Positions 8,159 to 16,642 of a stretch of DNA of 64,000 nt are shown in pieces. The notes beneath the pieces are model-generated. The model was given only the letters and a program-made list of their open reading frames with translations. It searched no databases and was not told where the DNA came from. The DNA is taken from assembly GCF_023715525.1 (NCBI RefSeq), contig NZ_JAMBOG010000001.1, forward strand, positions 186,001-250,000, given 5' to 3'. Source of the stretch: Kocuria rosea (GTDB lineage: Bacteria > Actinomycetota > Actinomycetes > Actinomycetales > Micrococcaceae). Each line of letters opens with the position of its first letter. Within the stretch, counting starts at the first letter, position 1. Position numbers and translations under genes: made by a program.

Positions 8159-8979
8159 CGCAGCAGCTCGCGCCCCGGGGCGCCACCCCGCCCGACGACG
8201 TCCCCGCCGCTCCCCCGACGCCCCGGCCCCGGCCGCTGCTGCGCACCGGGCTGGGCCTGGTCCTGCCCGCGGCGCTGCTCGCGCTGTGGCACGTGCTCTC
8301 CTCCACCGGCGCGTTCAGCGCCGTCCAGCTTCCCGCGCCGCTCGCGGTCCTCGAGGCCGGCGCCGACCTGCTGGCCCGCGGGGACCTGTGGACGCACGTG
8401 GGCATCTCCGCGCAGCGCGTGCTCGTCGGCTTCCTGATCGGGGCCGGGCTGGGCCTCGCCGCGGGGTCGTTCATCGGCCTGTCCCGCCGGGGCTCCGCCC
8501 TGGTGGGACCGACCATCGGGGCGTTCCGGGCGGTGCCGTCCCTGGCGTGGGTGCCCCTGCTGCTGCTGTGGATCGGGCTGGGCGAGGACTCCAAGGTGAC
8601 TCTCGTGGCCATCGGCGCGTTCTTCCCCGTCTACACGACCGTCTCCGCCGCCCTGCAGCACGTGGACCGCAACCTCGTGGAGGCCGCCCGCGCGTTCGGC
8701 GTGCACGGCCTCCGGCTGCTCACCACGGTCCAGCTCCCGGCGGTCATGCCGTCGGTCGTCTCCGGACTCCGCCTGGCCCTCGCGCAGGCGTGGCTGTTCC
8801 TCGTGGCCGCCGAGCTGCTGGGCGCCTCCATGGGCCTGGGCTTCCTCCTCACGGACTCGCAGAACAACGGGCGCACCGACCGCCTGCTGCTCGCCATCGT
8901 GCTGCTCGCCGTGCTGGGCAAGCTCTCCGACGCGCTGCTGGGCGTCTTCGAGAAGTGGTCCGTGAAGAAGTGGGCGTGA
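8155..8979 (+). CDS. ssuC: ABC transporter permease, sulfonate type
   Basis: A 274-aa integral membrane protein with about six helices and the inner-membrane-component loop EAARAFGVHGLRLLTTVQLPAVMP (EAA-type motif contacting the ATPase), as in SsuC/TauC. It starts with GTG at 8155, overlapping the TGA of the binding-protein gene (GTGA) and preceded by GAGGAGG, which implies translational coupling. The N-terminus is Pro-rich and cytoplasmic for about 30 residues. With SsuB and SsuA it forms a complete importer under one SAM riboswitch. Substrate specificity is inferred from family only. Confidence 0.85.
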   Translation: MTQQLAPRGATPPDDVPAAPPTPRPRPLLRTGLGLVLPAALLALWHVLSSTGAFSAVQLPAPLAVLEAGADLLARGDLWTHVGISAQRVLVGFLIGAGLGLAAGSFIGLSRRGSALVGPTIGAFRAVPSLAWVPLLLLWIGLGEDSKVTLVAIGAFFPVYTTVSAALQHVDRNLVEAARAFGVHGLRLLTTVQLPAVMPSVVSGLRLALAQAWLFLVAAELLGASMGLGFLLTDSQNNGRTDRLLLAIVLLAVLGKLSDALLGVFEKWSVKKWA

Positions 8980-9057
8980 GGAAACGGCCATGACACACGG
9001 ACCTGGAACAGTGGGCACGACCGGCGCCACCGCCGGCGCAGGAAGGACGGCAGCACC

Positions 9058-11184
9058 GTGAGCCCCAGCTGGAGCGACCCCCACTCCCCCACCCCCAATC
9101 CCGCCCTCGAGTCCGACGCCGCGCGGATCGCGTTCTGGGAGGCCCAGGCGTCCCGCCTGGAGTGGGCCGAGCCGTGGACCACCGCGCACCGCTTCGACGG
9201 GCCGCGGCGGATCGGGGAGGACCAGGACGGCAACCCCACCTGGTCGGTGCCCGAGCTGGCCTGGTTCGAGGGCGGGAAGCTCAACGTCGCCCACAACTGC
9301 GTGGACCGCCACGTCGCGGCGGGCCGGGGCGCCCACGTGGCCCTGTACTTCGAGGGCGAGCCCGGCGACCGCCTGGTCTACACCTACGCCGACCTGCAGC
9401 GGGAGGTCTGCCGGGCCGCCAACGCCCTGCTGTCCCTGGGCGTGCGGCAGGGCGACCGCGTGGTGATCTACCTGCCGGTCATCCCGGAGACCGTCGTCAT
9501 CACGCTGGCCTGCGCCCGCATCGGCGCGGTGCACTCCCTGGTCTTCGGCGGCTTCTCGGCGGAGGCCCTGAGGTTCCGCGTCGAGGACACCGGCGCCAAG
9601 GTGCTGGTGACCACGGACGGGCAGCACCGGCGCGGGGCCGTGGTGCCCGTCAAGGCCACCGCCGACGAGGCCTGCAGCGGCGAGAACGCGATCGAGCACG
9701 TCGTCGTGGTCCGCCGCACCTCCCGGCCCGGCCGCACGGACCTGCCCCGGGGCACCCGGGGCACGCGCTCCAAGGAGGAGGACGCCGTCCCGTGGACGCG
9801 CGGCCGGGACGTGTGGTGGCACGAGCTGGTCGCCGGCCAGCCGGACGTGCACGAGCCCGAGGCCTTCGACGCCGAGACGCCGCTGTTCATCATCTACACC
9901 TCCGGGACCACCGGCAGGCCCAAGGGCCTGGTGCACACGATGGGCGGCTACCTCGTGCAGACGGCCTACACGCACGCGCTGCTGTTCGACCTGCTGCCCG
10001 ACGTCGAGGACCCGGACGGCGAGCTGCGGCCCGACGAGCTGTCCGTGGTCAACGACCCCGCGAAGGTCGACTCGACCGTGCACTGGTGCACCGCCGACCT
10101 CGCGTGGGTCACCGCGCACACCTACGAGATCTACGGTCCGCTGGTCAACGGCGTCACCGAGGTGATCTACGAGGGCACCCCGAGCACCCCGCACTGGGGC
10201 CGGCACTTCGAGGTCATCGAGCGCTACGGGGTGACCAGCTACTACACCGCGCCCACCCTGGTCCGCTCTCTCATGGGCGCGTTCCCGCGGGGGGTCCCGC
10301 AGATCTACAACCTCAACTCGGTGCGGCTGCTCGGCTCCGTGGGCGAGTCGATCAACCCGGAGGCGTGGCGGTGGCTGCGGGCCCAGGTGGGCCGCGACGA
10401 GGTCCCGTTCGTGGACACGTGGTGGCAGTCGGAGACCGGCTCCACCGTGATGTCCCCCCGCCCGCACGACCCGCAGTTCGCCCCGCCGGGCACCTTCGAC
10501 GACGGCACCCCGCACACCGCGCTCAAGCCCGGCTGCGCCACGCGCGCGGTCCCGGGGATCTCCACGCGCGTGGTCGACGAGGACGGGGCCACCGTGCCGG
10601 CCGGGGTGCAGGGCTTCGTGGTGGTCGACCGGACCGGCCCCTCGATGGCCCGCACGGTGTGGGGCGACCCGCAGCGCTACCTCGACTCCTACTGGGCGGC
10701 CTACGCCGAGCAGGGCTGGTTCCTCGCGGGGGACGGCGCCCGCTACGACGAGGAGGGCGACATCTACATCCTCGGCCGGGTCGACGACGTCATCAACGTC
10801 TCCGGCCACCGGCTGTCGACCATCGAGATCGAGTCCGCGCTCGTCACCCACCCGTGGGTGGTGGAGGCCGGCGCCGCGCCGGTGCGCGACGAGGTGACGG
10901 GGCACGCGGTGCTCGCGTACGTCGTCCTGACCCCCGAGGCGCAGGGGCTGCCGGCCGGCGAGCTGACCGCCGCGCTGCGCGAGCACGTGGCGCACGAGAT
11001 CGGGCCCATCGCCAAGCCCCGGGCCGTCGTGGCGGTCCCCGACCTGCCCAAGACCCGCTCCGGGAAGATCACCCGGCGCCTGCTCGCGCAGCTGTGGGAG
11101 GGCGCGCCGCTGGGCGACCGCTCGTCGCTGCAGAACGAGGAGGCGCTCGAGCAGATCGCCGCGGTGCTGGCCGCGCGCGGCTGA
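9058..11184 (+). CDS. acsA: Acetate-CoA ligase-like enzyme (AMP-forming)
   Basis: A 708-aa ANL-superfamily ligase. It has the P-loop YTSGTTGRPKG at about residue 280, WCTADLAWVTAHTYEIYGPL, the A5 motif DTWWQSETG, A8 GRVDDVINVSGHR and the C-terminal LPKTRSGK with catalytic Lys670, the usual acetylation site. These match acetyl-CoA synthetase, which activates acetate to acetyl-CoA via acetyl-AMP. Two insertions are unusual: an Arg/Gly-rich stretch near residues 218-245 and an acidic stretch near 311-340, making it longer than the usual 650 residues. The GTG at 9058 follows GGAAGGACGG. Propionate or another short acid is an alternative substrate. Confidence 0.8.
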   Translation: MSPSWSDPHSPTPNPALESDAARIAFWEAQASRLEWAEPWTTAHRFDGPRRIGEDQDGNPTWSVPELAWFEGGKLNVAHNCVDRHVAAGRGAHVALYFEGEPGDRLVYTYADLQREVCRAANALLSLGVRQGDRVVIYLPVIPETVVITLACARIGAVHSLVFGGFSAEALRFRVEDTGAKVLVTTDGQHRRGAVVPVKATADEACSGENAIEHVVVVRRTSRPGRTDLPRGTRGTRSKEEDAVPWTRGRDVWWHELVAGQPDVHEPEAFDAETPLFIIYTSGTTGRPKGLVHTMGGYLVQTAYTHALLFDLLPDVEDPDGELRPDELSVVNDPAKVDSTVHWCTADLAWVTAHTYEIYGPLVNGVTEVIYEGTPSTPHWGRHFEVIERYGVTSYYTAPTLVRSLMGAFPRGVPQIYNLNSVRLLGSVGESINPEAWRWLRAQVGRDEVPFVDTWWQSETGSTVMSPRPHDPQFAPPGTFDDGTPHTALKPGCATRAVPGISTRVVDEDGATVPAGVQGFVVVDRTGPSMARTVWGDPQRYLDSYWAAYAEQGWFLAGDGARYDEEGDIYILGRVDDVINVSGHRLSTIEIESALVTHPWVVEAGAAPVRDEVTGHAVLAYVVLTPEAQGLPAGELTAALREHVAHEIGPIAKPRAVVAVPDLPKTRSGKITRRLLAQLWEGAPLGDRSSLQNEEALEQIAAVLAARG

Positions 11185-11201
11185 GCGGCCCCGGGCGCGG
11201 C

Positions 11202-11231
11202 GGAGGGGCGGGCCCGCGGGCCCGCCCCTCC
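11202..11231. terminator. Bidirectional terminator
   Basis: A 30-base perfect palindrome of Gs and Cs between convergent genes ending at 11184 and 11258. Confidence 0.75.
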
Positions 11232-11257
11232 GGTCCGTCACCGCCCGGGTGCGGCGC

Positions 11258-12724
11258 TCACCACATGCCCAGCAGCTTCGTCCACAGACCGCCTGCGACG
11301 GTCCAGATCACGATGTTGACCACGCTCATGAGGAAGCCGACCCGGAACCACTCCCCCGTGGGGACGTAGCCGGAGCCGTAGACCACGCCGGCCGGCCCGG
11401 AGGAGTAGTGGGCCAGGCCCCCGAAGAGGTTGCCGATGAACCCGAACGCCAGGGCGGCCAGCAGGGGCGGCGTCCCGGCGCCCACCGCGGCGCCTAGGAA
11501 GACCGCGTACATGGCCACGACCTGGGCCGTGTTGGAGGCGAAGAAGTAGTGCGCGTAGAAGTACACGAGCGCCAGGACCGCGAAGGCCACGACCCACGAC
11601 ATGCCACCCACGAGCGCGGTGGCGGAGGCCCCGACCCAGTCGATGACGCCCAGGTCGTTCAGGTGCGAGGCCATGCCCACCAGCACGGCGAAGAACAGCA
11701 GCGTGGACCAGGCGCCGCTGTTGGCCGCCATCTGCTTCCAGCTGAGCACCCGGGTCACGAGCAGGATCGAGATGCCCACGAACGCCACGGCCGTGGCGTT
11801 GAGGTCGAGGACCGAGCCCAGGCACCACAGCACGAGCAGCAGCAGGAACGTCCCGGCCATCGTCTTCTCGTGGAAGGACATCGCGCCCAGCTGCGAGAGC
11901 TCCTGCCGGGCCTGCACGGGGGCCTCCGGGGTCTGCTTCAGGGTCGGCGGGTAGATCTTCGCCATCACCCACGGCACCGCGGTCAGGGAGAGGAGCCCGG
12001 GCACCAGGGCGGCCAGCGCCCAGGTGCCCCACGAGACCTCGATGCCGGCCTGGGCGGCGAACTCGGCGGCGAGGGGGTTGCCCGCCATGGCGGTGAGGAA
12101 CATGGCGGAGGTGACGGTGTTGACCTGCACGGCGGTCATGGCGAGGTAGGCCCCCAGCCGGCGCCGGGACTGCTCGGTCTCCGGCGTGGACCCCTGGACC
12201 TGCGCCAGCGAGGAGATGATCGGGAACACCACGCCGCCCGCGCGGGCGGTGTTGGAGGGGGTGGCGGGCGCCAGGAGCAGGTCGGTCACGGCCATGCCGT
12301 AGCTCAGGCCCAGGCTGGAACGGCCCAGCCGGGCCACGAACCACAGGGCCACCCGGCGGCCCAGCCCGGTGACGAGGAATCCGTCGGCGATGAAGAAGGC
12401 CGCGACGATCAGCCACACCGCGCTGTTGCCGAAGCCCTGGAGGGCCTCGGTGGAGGCGTCCATGGTGCCGGTGATCATCGCCACGGCGAGCCCCACGACG
12501 GCCACGGACGCCGTGGGCAGGGGCTGGAGGATGAGCGCGAGGATCGTCCCGAGGAAGATCGCCGCCATGTGCATCCCGCGCGGGTCCATCCCGGCGGCCG
12601 GGGGCACGCACCACACGGCGGCCGTCACGGCCACGATCACGAGGACCTTGAGGGCCATGGCCGGCGGGCGGCGGCGGGCGGGGGCGGCGTTCCGGGCGGA
12701 TCGCGCCGGGGAGAGGGTGTCCAT
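11258..12724 (-). CDS. DASS-family sodium:anion symporter
   Basis: A 488-aa, roughly 12-helix transporter of the divalent anion:Na+ symporter family (SLC13/CitT/SdcS-like), which imports C4-dicarboxylates, citrate or sulfate. Helical hairpin motifs ATPSNTARAGG (around residues 170-180) and FFASNTAQVVAMY (around 400-412) hold the SNT signatures that bind carboxylate and Na+. I chose the ATG at 12724 because AGGA lies nine bases before it; the ATG at 12733 touches that ribosome site. It is divergent from the sdhC-sdhB pair, which suggests a dicarboxylate such as succinate, but the sulfur genes nearby leave sulfate open. Confidence 0.85.
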   Translation of the reverse strand: MDTLSPARSARNAAPARRRPPAMALKVLVIVAVTAAVWCVPPAAGMDPRGMHMAAIFLGTILALILQPLPTASVAVVGLAVAMITGTMDASTEALQGFGNSAVWLIVAAFFIADGFLVTGLGRRVALWFVARLGRSSLGLSYGMAVTDLLLAPATPSNTARAGGVVFPIISSLAQVQGSTPETEQSRRRLGAYLAMTAVQVNTVTSAMFLTAMAGNPLAAEFAAQAGIEVSWGTWALAALVPGLLSLTAVPWVMAKIYPPTLKQTPEAPVQARQELSQLGAMSFHEKTMAGTFLLLLVLWCLGSVLDLNATAVAFVGISILLVTRVLSWKQMAANSGAWSTLLFFAVLVGMASHLNDLGVIDWVGASATALVGGMSWVVAFAVLALVYFYAHYFFASNTAQVVAMYAVFLGAAVGAGTPPLLAALAFGFIGNLFGGLAHYSSGPAGVVYGSGYVPTGEWFRVGFLMSVVNIVIWTVAGGLWTKLLGMW

Positions 12725-12916
12725 CTCGATCATTCCTGTGTGTCGGACGCGGACGGGCCGGATCAGACCCACACGAAGCCTAGAACCCTCCCGCGGACCG
12801 TGTGGCTTCATGTGGCAGCACGTGGGCCAGAAGTGACGCTTCTCTCGTCCTCGGCGCCCCCGGGGACGGCCCCTCCCCGGGGGGCGTGCGTCCCGTGTGA
12901 CCCCACGTTGAGACGT

Positions 12917-12946
12917 GTGACGTCTGGCAGGATGGACTCCTAGGAT
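12917..12946 (+). promoter_or_regulatory. Candidate promoter of sdhC
   Basis: GTGACG (12917-12922), an 18-base spacer and TAGGAT (12941-12946). A transcript would begin near 12953, making a GTG start at 12954 leaderless; the same GTGACA/TAGGAT type occurs before the MHS transporter gene. Confidence 0.5.
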
Positions 12947-13739
12947 GAATGCCGTGACCCCCTCCCCCGCCGCCCCCGTGAAGGGCCACCGCCCCGCGCC
13001 GCCCCGGCTGCCCGGCCTCTCCCGGCTCCGCGAGCTGCCCGAGCTGCCCGAGCTCTCCAACACCGACCTGAAGCTGGCGATGGCCGGCTCCGGTGCGCTG
13101 TTCTCCGGCTACGTGCTGGTGCACATGCTGGGGAACCTGAAGGTGTACCAGGGCGAGGAGAAGTTCAACGCCTACGCCGAGTTCCTCCGCACGGCCGGCG
13201 CACCGGTGCTGCCGCGCGGGACCGTCCTGTGGGCGGCCCGCGGCGTGCTCACCACGGGCCTGGTCGCGCACGTGGGCGCGGCCGCGGTGCTCACCGCGCG
13301 GTCCTGGCGGGCGAACGGGACGCTGCTGCCGCGGCGCGGGCGCCGGCCCCGGGGGCGCCGCCGGTCCCCGTGGGCGGTCGCGAAGCGCTCGATGCGCAGC
13401 ACGGGCGGCATGCTCGGGCTGTTCACCGCCTTCCACGTCCTGGACCTCACCCTGGGCGCCCGGCCCGCCGCCGCGCGGAACTTCGAGCACGGCAGCGCCT
13501 ACGCCAACCTCGTGGCCAGCCTCTCCCGCCCGCCCGTGGCCGCCGCCTACGCCCTGTCCATGGCCGCTCTCGCCGCGCACCTGGTCCACGGCATCCCGGA
13601 GATCGCCAACGACGTCGGCGCGAGCTACGACCGGGCCTTCCAGCGGCGGCTGCGGATCGGCGCCAGCGTCCTCGGCGCCGCCGTCGCCGCCGGCAACACC
13701 ACGATCCCGGTGGCCGTGCTGACCCGCGCGGTGCGCTGA
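12945..13739 (+). CDS. sdhC: Succinate dehydrogenase cytochrome b subunit
   Basis: A 264-aa membrane anchor of the five-helix SdhC family (TIGR02046-like) that binds heme b and quinone. It carries the family motif HMLGNLKVYQGEEKFNAYAEF at about residues 63-83, FHVLDLTLG with a second candidate heme His, and HLVHGIPEIANDVG near the C-terminus. A basic loop (RRGRRPRGRRR) between helices is longer than usual. The start may be the ATG at 12945 or, better placed relative to AGGA and the promoter, the GTG at 12954. The next gene is sdhB after only 31 bases; the flavoprotein gene sdhA that normally lies between them is absent. Confidence 0.85.
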   Translation: MNAVTPSPAAPVKGHRPAPPRLPGLSRLRELPELPELSNTDLKLAMAGSGALFSGYVLVHMLGNLKVYQGEEKFNAYAEFLRTAGAPVLPRGTVLWAARGVLTTGLVAHVGAAAVLTARSWRANGTLLPRRGRRPRGRRRSPWAVAKRSMRSTGGMLGLFTAFHVLDLTLGARPAAARNFEHGSAYANLVASLSRPPVAAAYALSMAALAAHLVHGIPEIANDVGASYDRAFQRRLRIGASVLGAAVAAGNTTIPVAVLTRAVR

Positions 13740-13770
13740 CCCCTCCCCCTACAGTTCAAGGACCCGCCTC

Positions 13771-14478
13771 GTGACCACCCTGCACCTGACCGTCGACGTG
13801 TGGCGCCAGCCCTCCCCCGGCGAGCCGGGGGACTTCGTGAGCTACGACGTCCCCGACGCCCACCCGGACATGACCGTGCTCGAGCTCCTGGACCGGCTCA
13901 ACGAGCAGCTCGCCGCCGCGGACGAGGACCCCGTCGCCTTCGACGACGGGTGCCGCGAGGGCGTGTGCGGCAAGTGCGGGGTCACGGTGGACGGCGTGCC
14001 GCACGGCCCCGAGCGCAACGCCGCGAGCTGCATGCAGCACCTGGGCGCGTACCGGGACGGGGACCGCGTGCGGATCGAGCCGCTGCGCGCCGCGTCCCTG
14101 CCCGTCAAGCGGGACCTCTCCGTGGACAAGAAGGCCCTGCGCCGGGTGGCGAAGGAGGCCAAGTTCCCGGTCGCCATGAAGGCCCTAGCCAACGGCGGCT
14201 GCATCAGCTGCGGGGCGTGCATCGCCTCCTGCCCCAACGGGTCCGGGCAGCTGTTCGTGGGCACGATGCTGCGGGAGCTACCGCCGCTGGCCAAGAACGA
14301 GGACGAGCGCCGCGAGCGGGCCACCAAGGTCATCGCCGCCGCCGAGGAGGAGTTCGGCCCGTGCTCCCTGCTGGGCGACTGCGTGGAGGTCTGCCCGGCG
14401 GGCCTGCCGATCGAGAACCTCTCCGCCGTGGCGCGGGAGAACCTGCGCGCCCGGTTCGGCCGGCCCGCCCAGGACTGA
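13771..14478 (+). CDS. sdhB: Succinate dehydrogenase/fumarate reductase iron-sulfur subunit
   Basis: A 235-aa electron-transfer subunit. The [2Fe-2S] cysteines are C61, C66, C69 and C87; the [4Fe-4S]/[3Fe-4S] ligands lie in CISCGACIASCP (C144, C147, C150, C154) and CSLLGDCVEVCP (C198, C204, C208). All expected ligands are present, so it looks functional. The protein would carry electrons from SdhA to the quinone site of SdhC. The GTG at 13771 follows AAGGA. No sdhA exists in the window, so either a distant SdhA completes the complex or the pair has another partner. Confidence 0.9.
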   Translation: MTTLHLTVDVWRQPSPGEPGDFVSYDVPDAHPDMTVLELLDRLNEQLAAADEDPVAFDDGCREGVCGKCGVTVDGVPHGPERNAASCMQHLGAYRDGDRVRIEPLRAASLPVKRDLSVDKKALRRVAKEAKFPVAMKALANGGCISCGACIASCPNGSGQLFVGTMLRELPPLAKNEDERRERATKVIAAAEEEFGPCSLLGDCVEVCPAGLPIENLSAVARENLRARFGRPAQD

Positions 14479-14553
14479 GCGGCCCGGCCGGCCCTCCCGC
14501 CGGACCGGCACCGGGTGGCGCGGAGCGCTCCGGGGCACCACAATGGAGGACAG

Positions 14554-14646
14554 CCATCCCGAGCGGCCGAGAGACCTGGATCGACGACGCCGCAGCAACC
14601 GTGGTCGACGTCGCAGGCCGCACGGTGCTACCGCCAGGACCGATGG
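14554..14646 (+). promoter_or_regulatory. SAM riboswitch (SAM-I / SAM-I-IV variant type)
   Basis: Same architecture as at 6074: P1 CCATC (14554-14558) with GATGG (14642-14646), P2 GCGGC/GCCGC, core GAGAGACCTGG, GCAGCAACC, P3 on CCGTG/CACGG, GGTGCTACCGCCAGGACC with CCTGG-CCAGG pseudoknot. It stands 82 bases before metY. A candidate -10 CACAAT is at 14539-14544. A small hairpin (CCCGGC/GCCGGG) in the spacer could serve as expression platform. Confidence 0.85.
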
Positions 14647-14728
14647 AGCAGCGCACTCCCGGCACCCCGCCGGGCCCTCCTCGCCCGGGACCGATCAGCG
14701 GCACGACTCGCACGAGGAGCACCCCTCC

Positions 14729-16081
14729 ATGGCCGACCACCAGTTCGGGTTCCGCACCCGCGCCCTGCACGCCGGGGGCACCCCCGACGCCGAGCACGGC
14801 GCCCGGGCCGTCCCGATCTACCAGACCACCTCGTTCGTCTTCAAGGACGCCCAGGACGCCGCGAACCTCTTCGCGCTGCAGAAGTACGGCAACATCTACT
14901 CCCGCATCGGCAACCCGACCGTCGCGGCGCTCGAGGAGCGCATCGCGTCCCTCGAGGGAGGCATCGGCGCCGTGGCCACCGCCTCGGGCATGGCCGCCGA
15001 GTTCCTCACCTTCGCCGCGCTCGCGCAGGCCGGGGACCACATCGTGGCCGCGGGCCAGCTCTACGGCGGGACCGTCACCCAGCTCGACGTGACCCTGCGC
15101 CGCTTCGGGATCGAGACCACGTTCGTGCACGGCACGGACCCGGAGGACTACCGGGCGGCGCTGCGCCCGAACACCAAGGCGGTCTACACCGAGGTCGTCG
15201 CGAACCCTTCCGGGGAGGTCGCCGACCTCGAGGGCCTCGCCGCGGTCGCGCACGGGGCCGGTGTGCCGCTGGTCGTGGACTCGACCATGACCCCGCCCTA
15301 CCTGCTGCGGCCCCTGGAGCACGGGGCGGACATCGTCATCCACTCCGCCACCAAGTTCCTGGGCGGGCACGGCACCACGCTGGGCGGCGTCGTCGTCGAA
15401 TCCGGGCGCTTCGACTGGGGCAACGGGAACTTCCCGTCCATGACGGAGCCCGTGGCGTCCTACAACGACGTCTCCTGGTGGGGGAACTTCGGCGAGTACG
15501 GGTTCCTCACCAAGCTGCGCTCGGAGCAGCTGCGGGACATCGGCGCGTCCCTGTCCCCGCAGTCCGCGTGGAACCTGCTCCAGGGCGTGGAGACCCTGCC
15601 CCAGCGCATGGACGCCCACCTGGTCAACGCCAAGGCGGTGGCGCAGTGGCTGGACGAGGACCCGCGGGTCTCCTACGTCAACTACGCGGGCCTGCCCGGC
15701 CACCCGCACCACGAGCGGGCCCGGAGGCTCCTACCCCTGGGCGTGGGCTCCGTCTTCGCGTTCGGCGTGACGGCGACCGCCGAGCTGAGCGGGCGGCAGG
15801 TGGGCGAGCGGTTCATCGGGAGCCTGCAGCTGGCCAGCCACCTCGCCAACATCGGGGACGCCCGCACCCTCGTGCTGCACCCGGCCTCGACCACCCACCA
15901 GCAGCTGAGCCCCGAGCAGCTGGAGGTCGGCGGGGTCGCCGAGGACCTCGTGCGCATCTCCGTGGGCCTCGAGGACACCGAGGACATCCTGTGGGACCTC
16001 GACCAGGCCCTGACCGCGGCCACCGGGCTCTCCCGGGAGACCGCCGACGCCGCCGCCATCACCGAAGGAGCGCTCCGATGA
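14729..16081 (+). CDS. metY: O-acetylhomoserine sulfhydrylase
   Basis: A 450-aa Cys/Met-metabolism PLP enzyme that combines O-acetylhomoserine with sulfide (or methanethiol) to give homocysteine (or methionine). Motifs: RALHAGG, YGNIYSRIGNPT binding phosphate of PLP, and HSATKFLGGHGTT with the Schiff-base Lys209. The length and the GNFPSMTEPVASY insertion are typical of MetY rather than MetB or MetZ. GAGGAG lies nine bases before the ATG at 14729; the longer frame upstream crosses the riboswitch. The SAM riboswitch in its leader ties it to methionine status. It overlaps the next gene by four bases. Confidence 0.92.
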   Translation: MADHQFGFRTRALHAGGTPDAEHGARAVPIYQTTSFVFKDAQDAANLFALQKYGNIYSRIGNPTVAALEERIASLEGGIGAVATASGMAAEFLTFAALAQAGDHIVAAGQLYGGTVTQLDVTLRRFGIETTFVHGTDPEDYRAALRPNTKAVYTEVVANPSGEVADLEGLAAVAHGAGVPLVVDSTMTPPYLLRPLEHGADIVIHSATKFLGGHGTTLGGVVVESGRFDWGNGNFPSMTEPVASYNDVSWWGNFGEYGFLTKLRSEQLRDIGASLSPQSAWNLLQGVETLPQRMDAHLVNAKAVAQWLDEDPRVSYVNYAGLPGHPHHERARRLLPLGVGSVFAFGVTATAELSGRQVGERFIGSLQLASHLANIGDARTLVLHPASTTHQQLSPEQLEVGGVAEDLVRISVGLEDTEDILWDLDQALTAATGLSRETADAAAITEGALR

Positions 16082-16572
16082 CCGCCGAGACCCGCACCTG
16101 GATCGGCCCCTCCGCCCCGGAGCGGCTGAGCATCCTGCGCAACACCGAGTCCATCGCCATCGTGGGCGCGTCGAACAAGCCGTCCCGCGCGTCCTACTTC
16201 GTGGCGACCTACCTGCAGTCGTCCTCGCCGTACCGCGTGTACTTCGTCAACCCCGTGGTGGACGAGATCCTGGGCCGGCCGGTGTACAGGTCCCTGGCCG
16301 ACCTGCCGGAGACCCCGGACCTGGTCGACGTCTTCCGCAAGCACGACGATCTGCCGGACGTGGCCCAGGAGGCCGTCGACGCGGGCGCGAAGACCCTGTG
16401 GCTGCAGCTGGGCTCCTGGAACGAGGACGCCGCCGCGATCGCCGAGGACGCCGGGCTGGACGTGGTCATGGACCGGTGCGTGAAGATCGAGCACGCCCGC
16501 TTCCACGGCGGCCTGCACCTGGCCGGCTTCAACACCGGGGTGATCTCCTCGAAGCGCCAGGTCCTCGCCTGA
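16078..16572 (+). CDS. CoA-binding domain protein coupled to metY
   Basis: A 164-aa CoA-binding (YccU-type) protein: IAIVGASNKPSRASYFVATYL nucleotide-binding start, VYFVNPVVDEILGRPVYRSL, and TLWLQLGSWNEDAA..GLDVVMDRC. Its ATG overlaps the metY stop (ATGA), so it is translated with MetY and shares the SAM riboswitch. Coupling with metY suggests a role linked to acyl-homoserine or CoA balance in methionine synthesis, but no activity is established. A paralogue lies next to the DmoA-like gene at 4729. Confidence 0.85.
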   Translation: MTAETRTWIGPSAPERLSILRNTESIAIVGASNKPSRASYFVATYLQSSSPYRVYFVNPVVDEILGRPVYRSLADLPETPDLVDVFRKHDDLPDVAQEAVDAGAKTLWLQLGSWNEDAAAIAEDAGLDVVMDRCVKIEHARFHGGLHLAGFNTGVISSKRQVLA

Positions 16573-16580
16573 GCCCCCCA

Positions 16581-16632
16581 CGACGACGGCGCCCCGCCTC
16601 CTCTGCACGCAGGGGGCGGGGCGCCGTCGTCG
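16581..16632. terminator. Bidirectional terminator
   Basis: A perfect 18-bp stem (16581-16598 with 16615-16632), loop 16 bases, between the metY operon and the convergent symporter gene. Confidence 0.85.
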
Positions 16633-16642
16633 GCGGGCCGGG

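Noticed and set aside
7858-11241. 1127-codon open frame antisense to the permease and acetate-CoA ligase genes
   Set aside because: It is opposite two well-supported genes, its translation is low-complexity (Gly/Arg/Val/His-rich) and it has no recognisable domain; long shadow frames are expected in such GC-rich DNA.
13740-13770. Degraded sdhA between sdhC and sdhB
   Set aside because: The gap is only 31 bases and contains the sdhB ribosome site; there is no room for a pseudogene.
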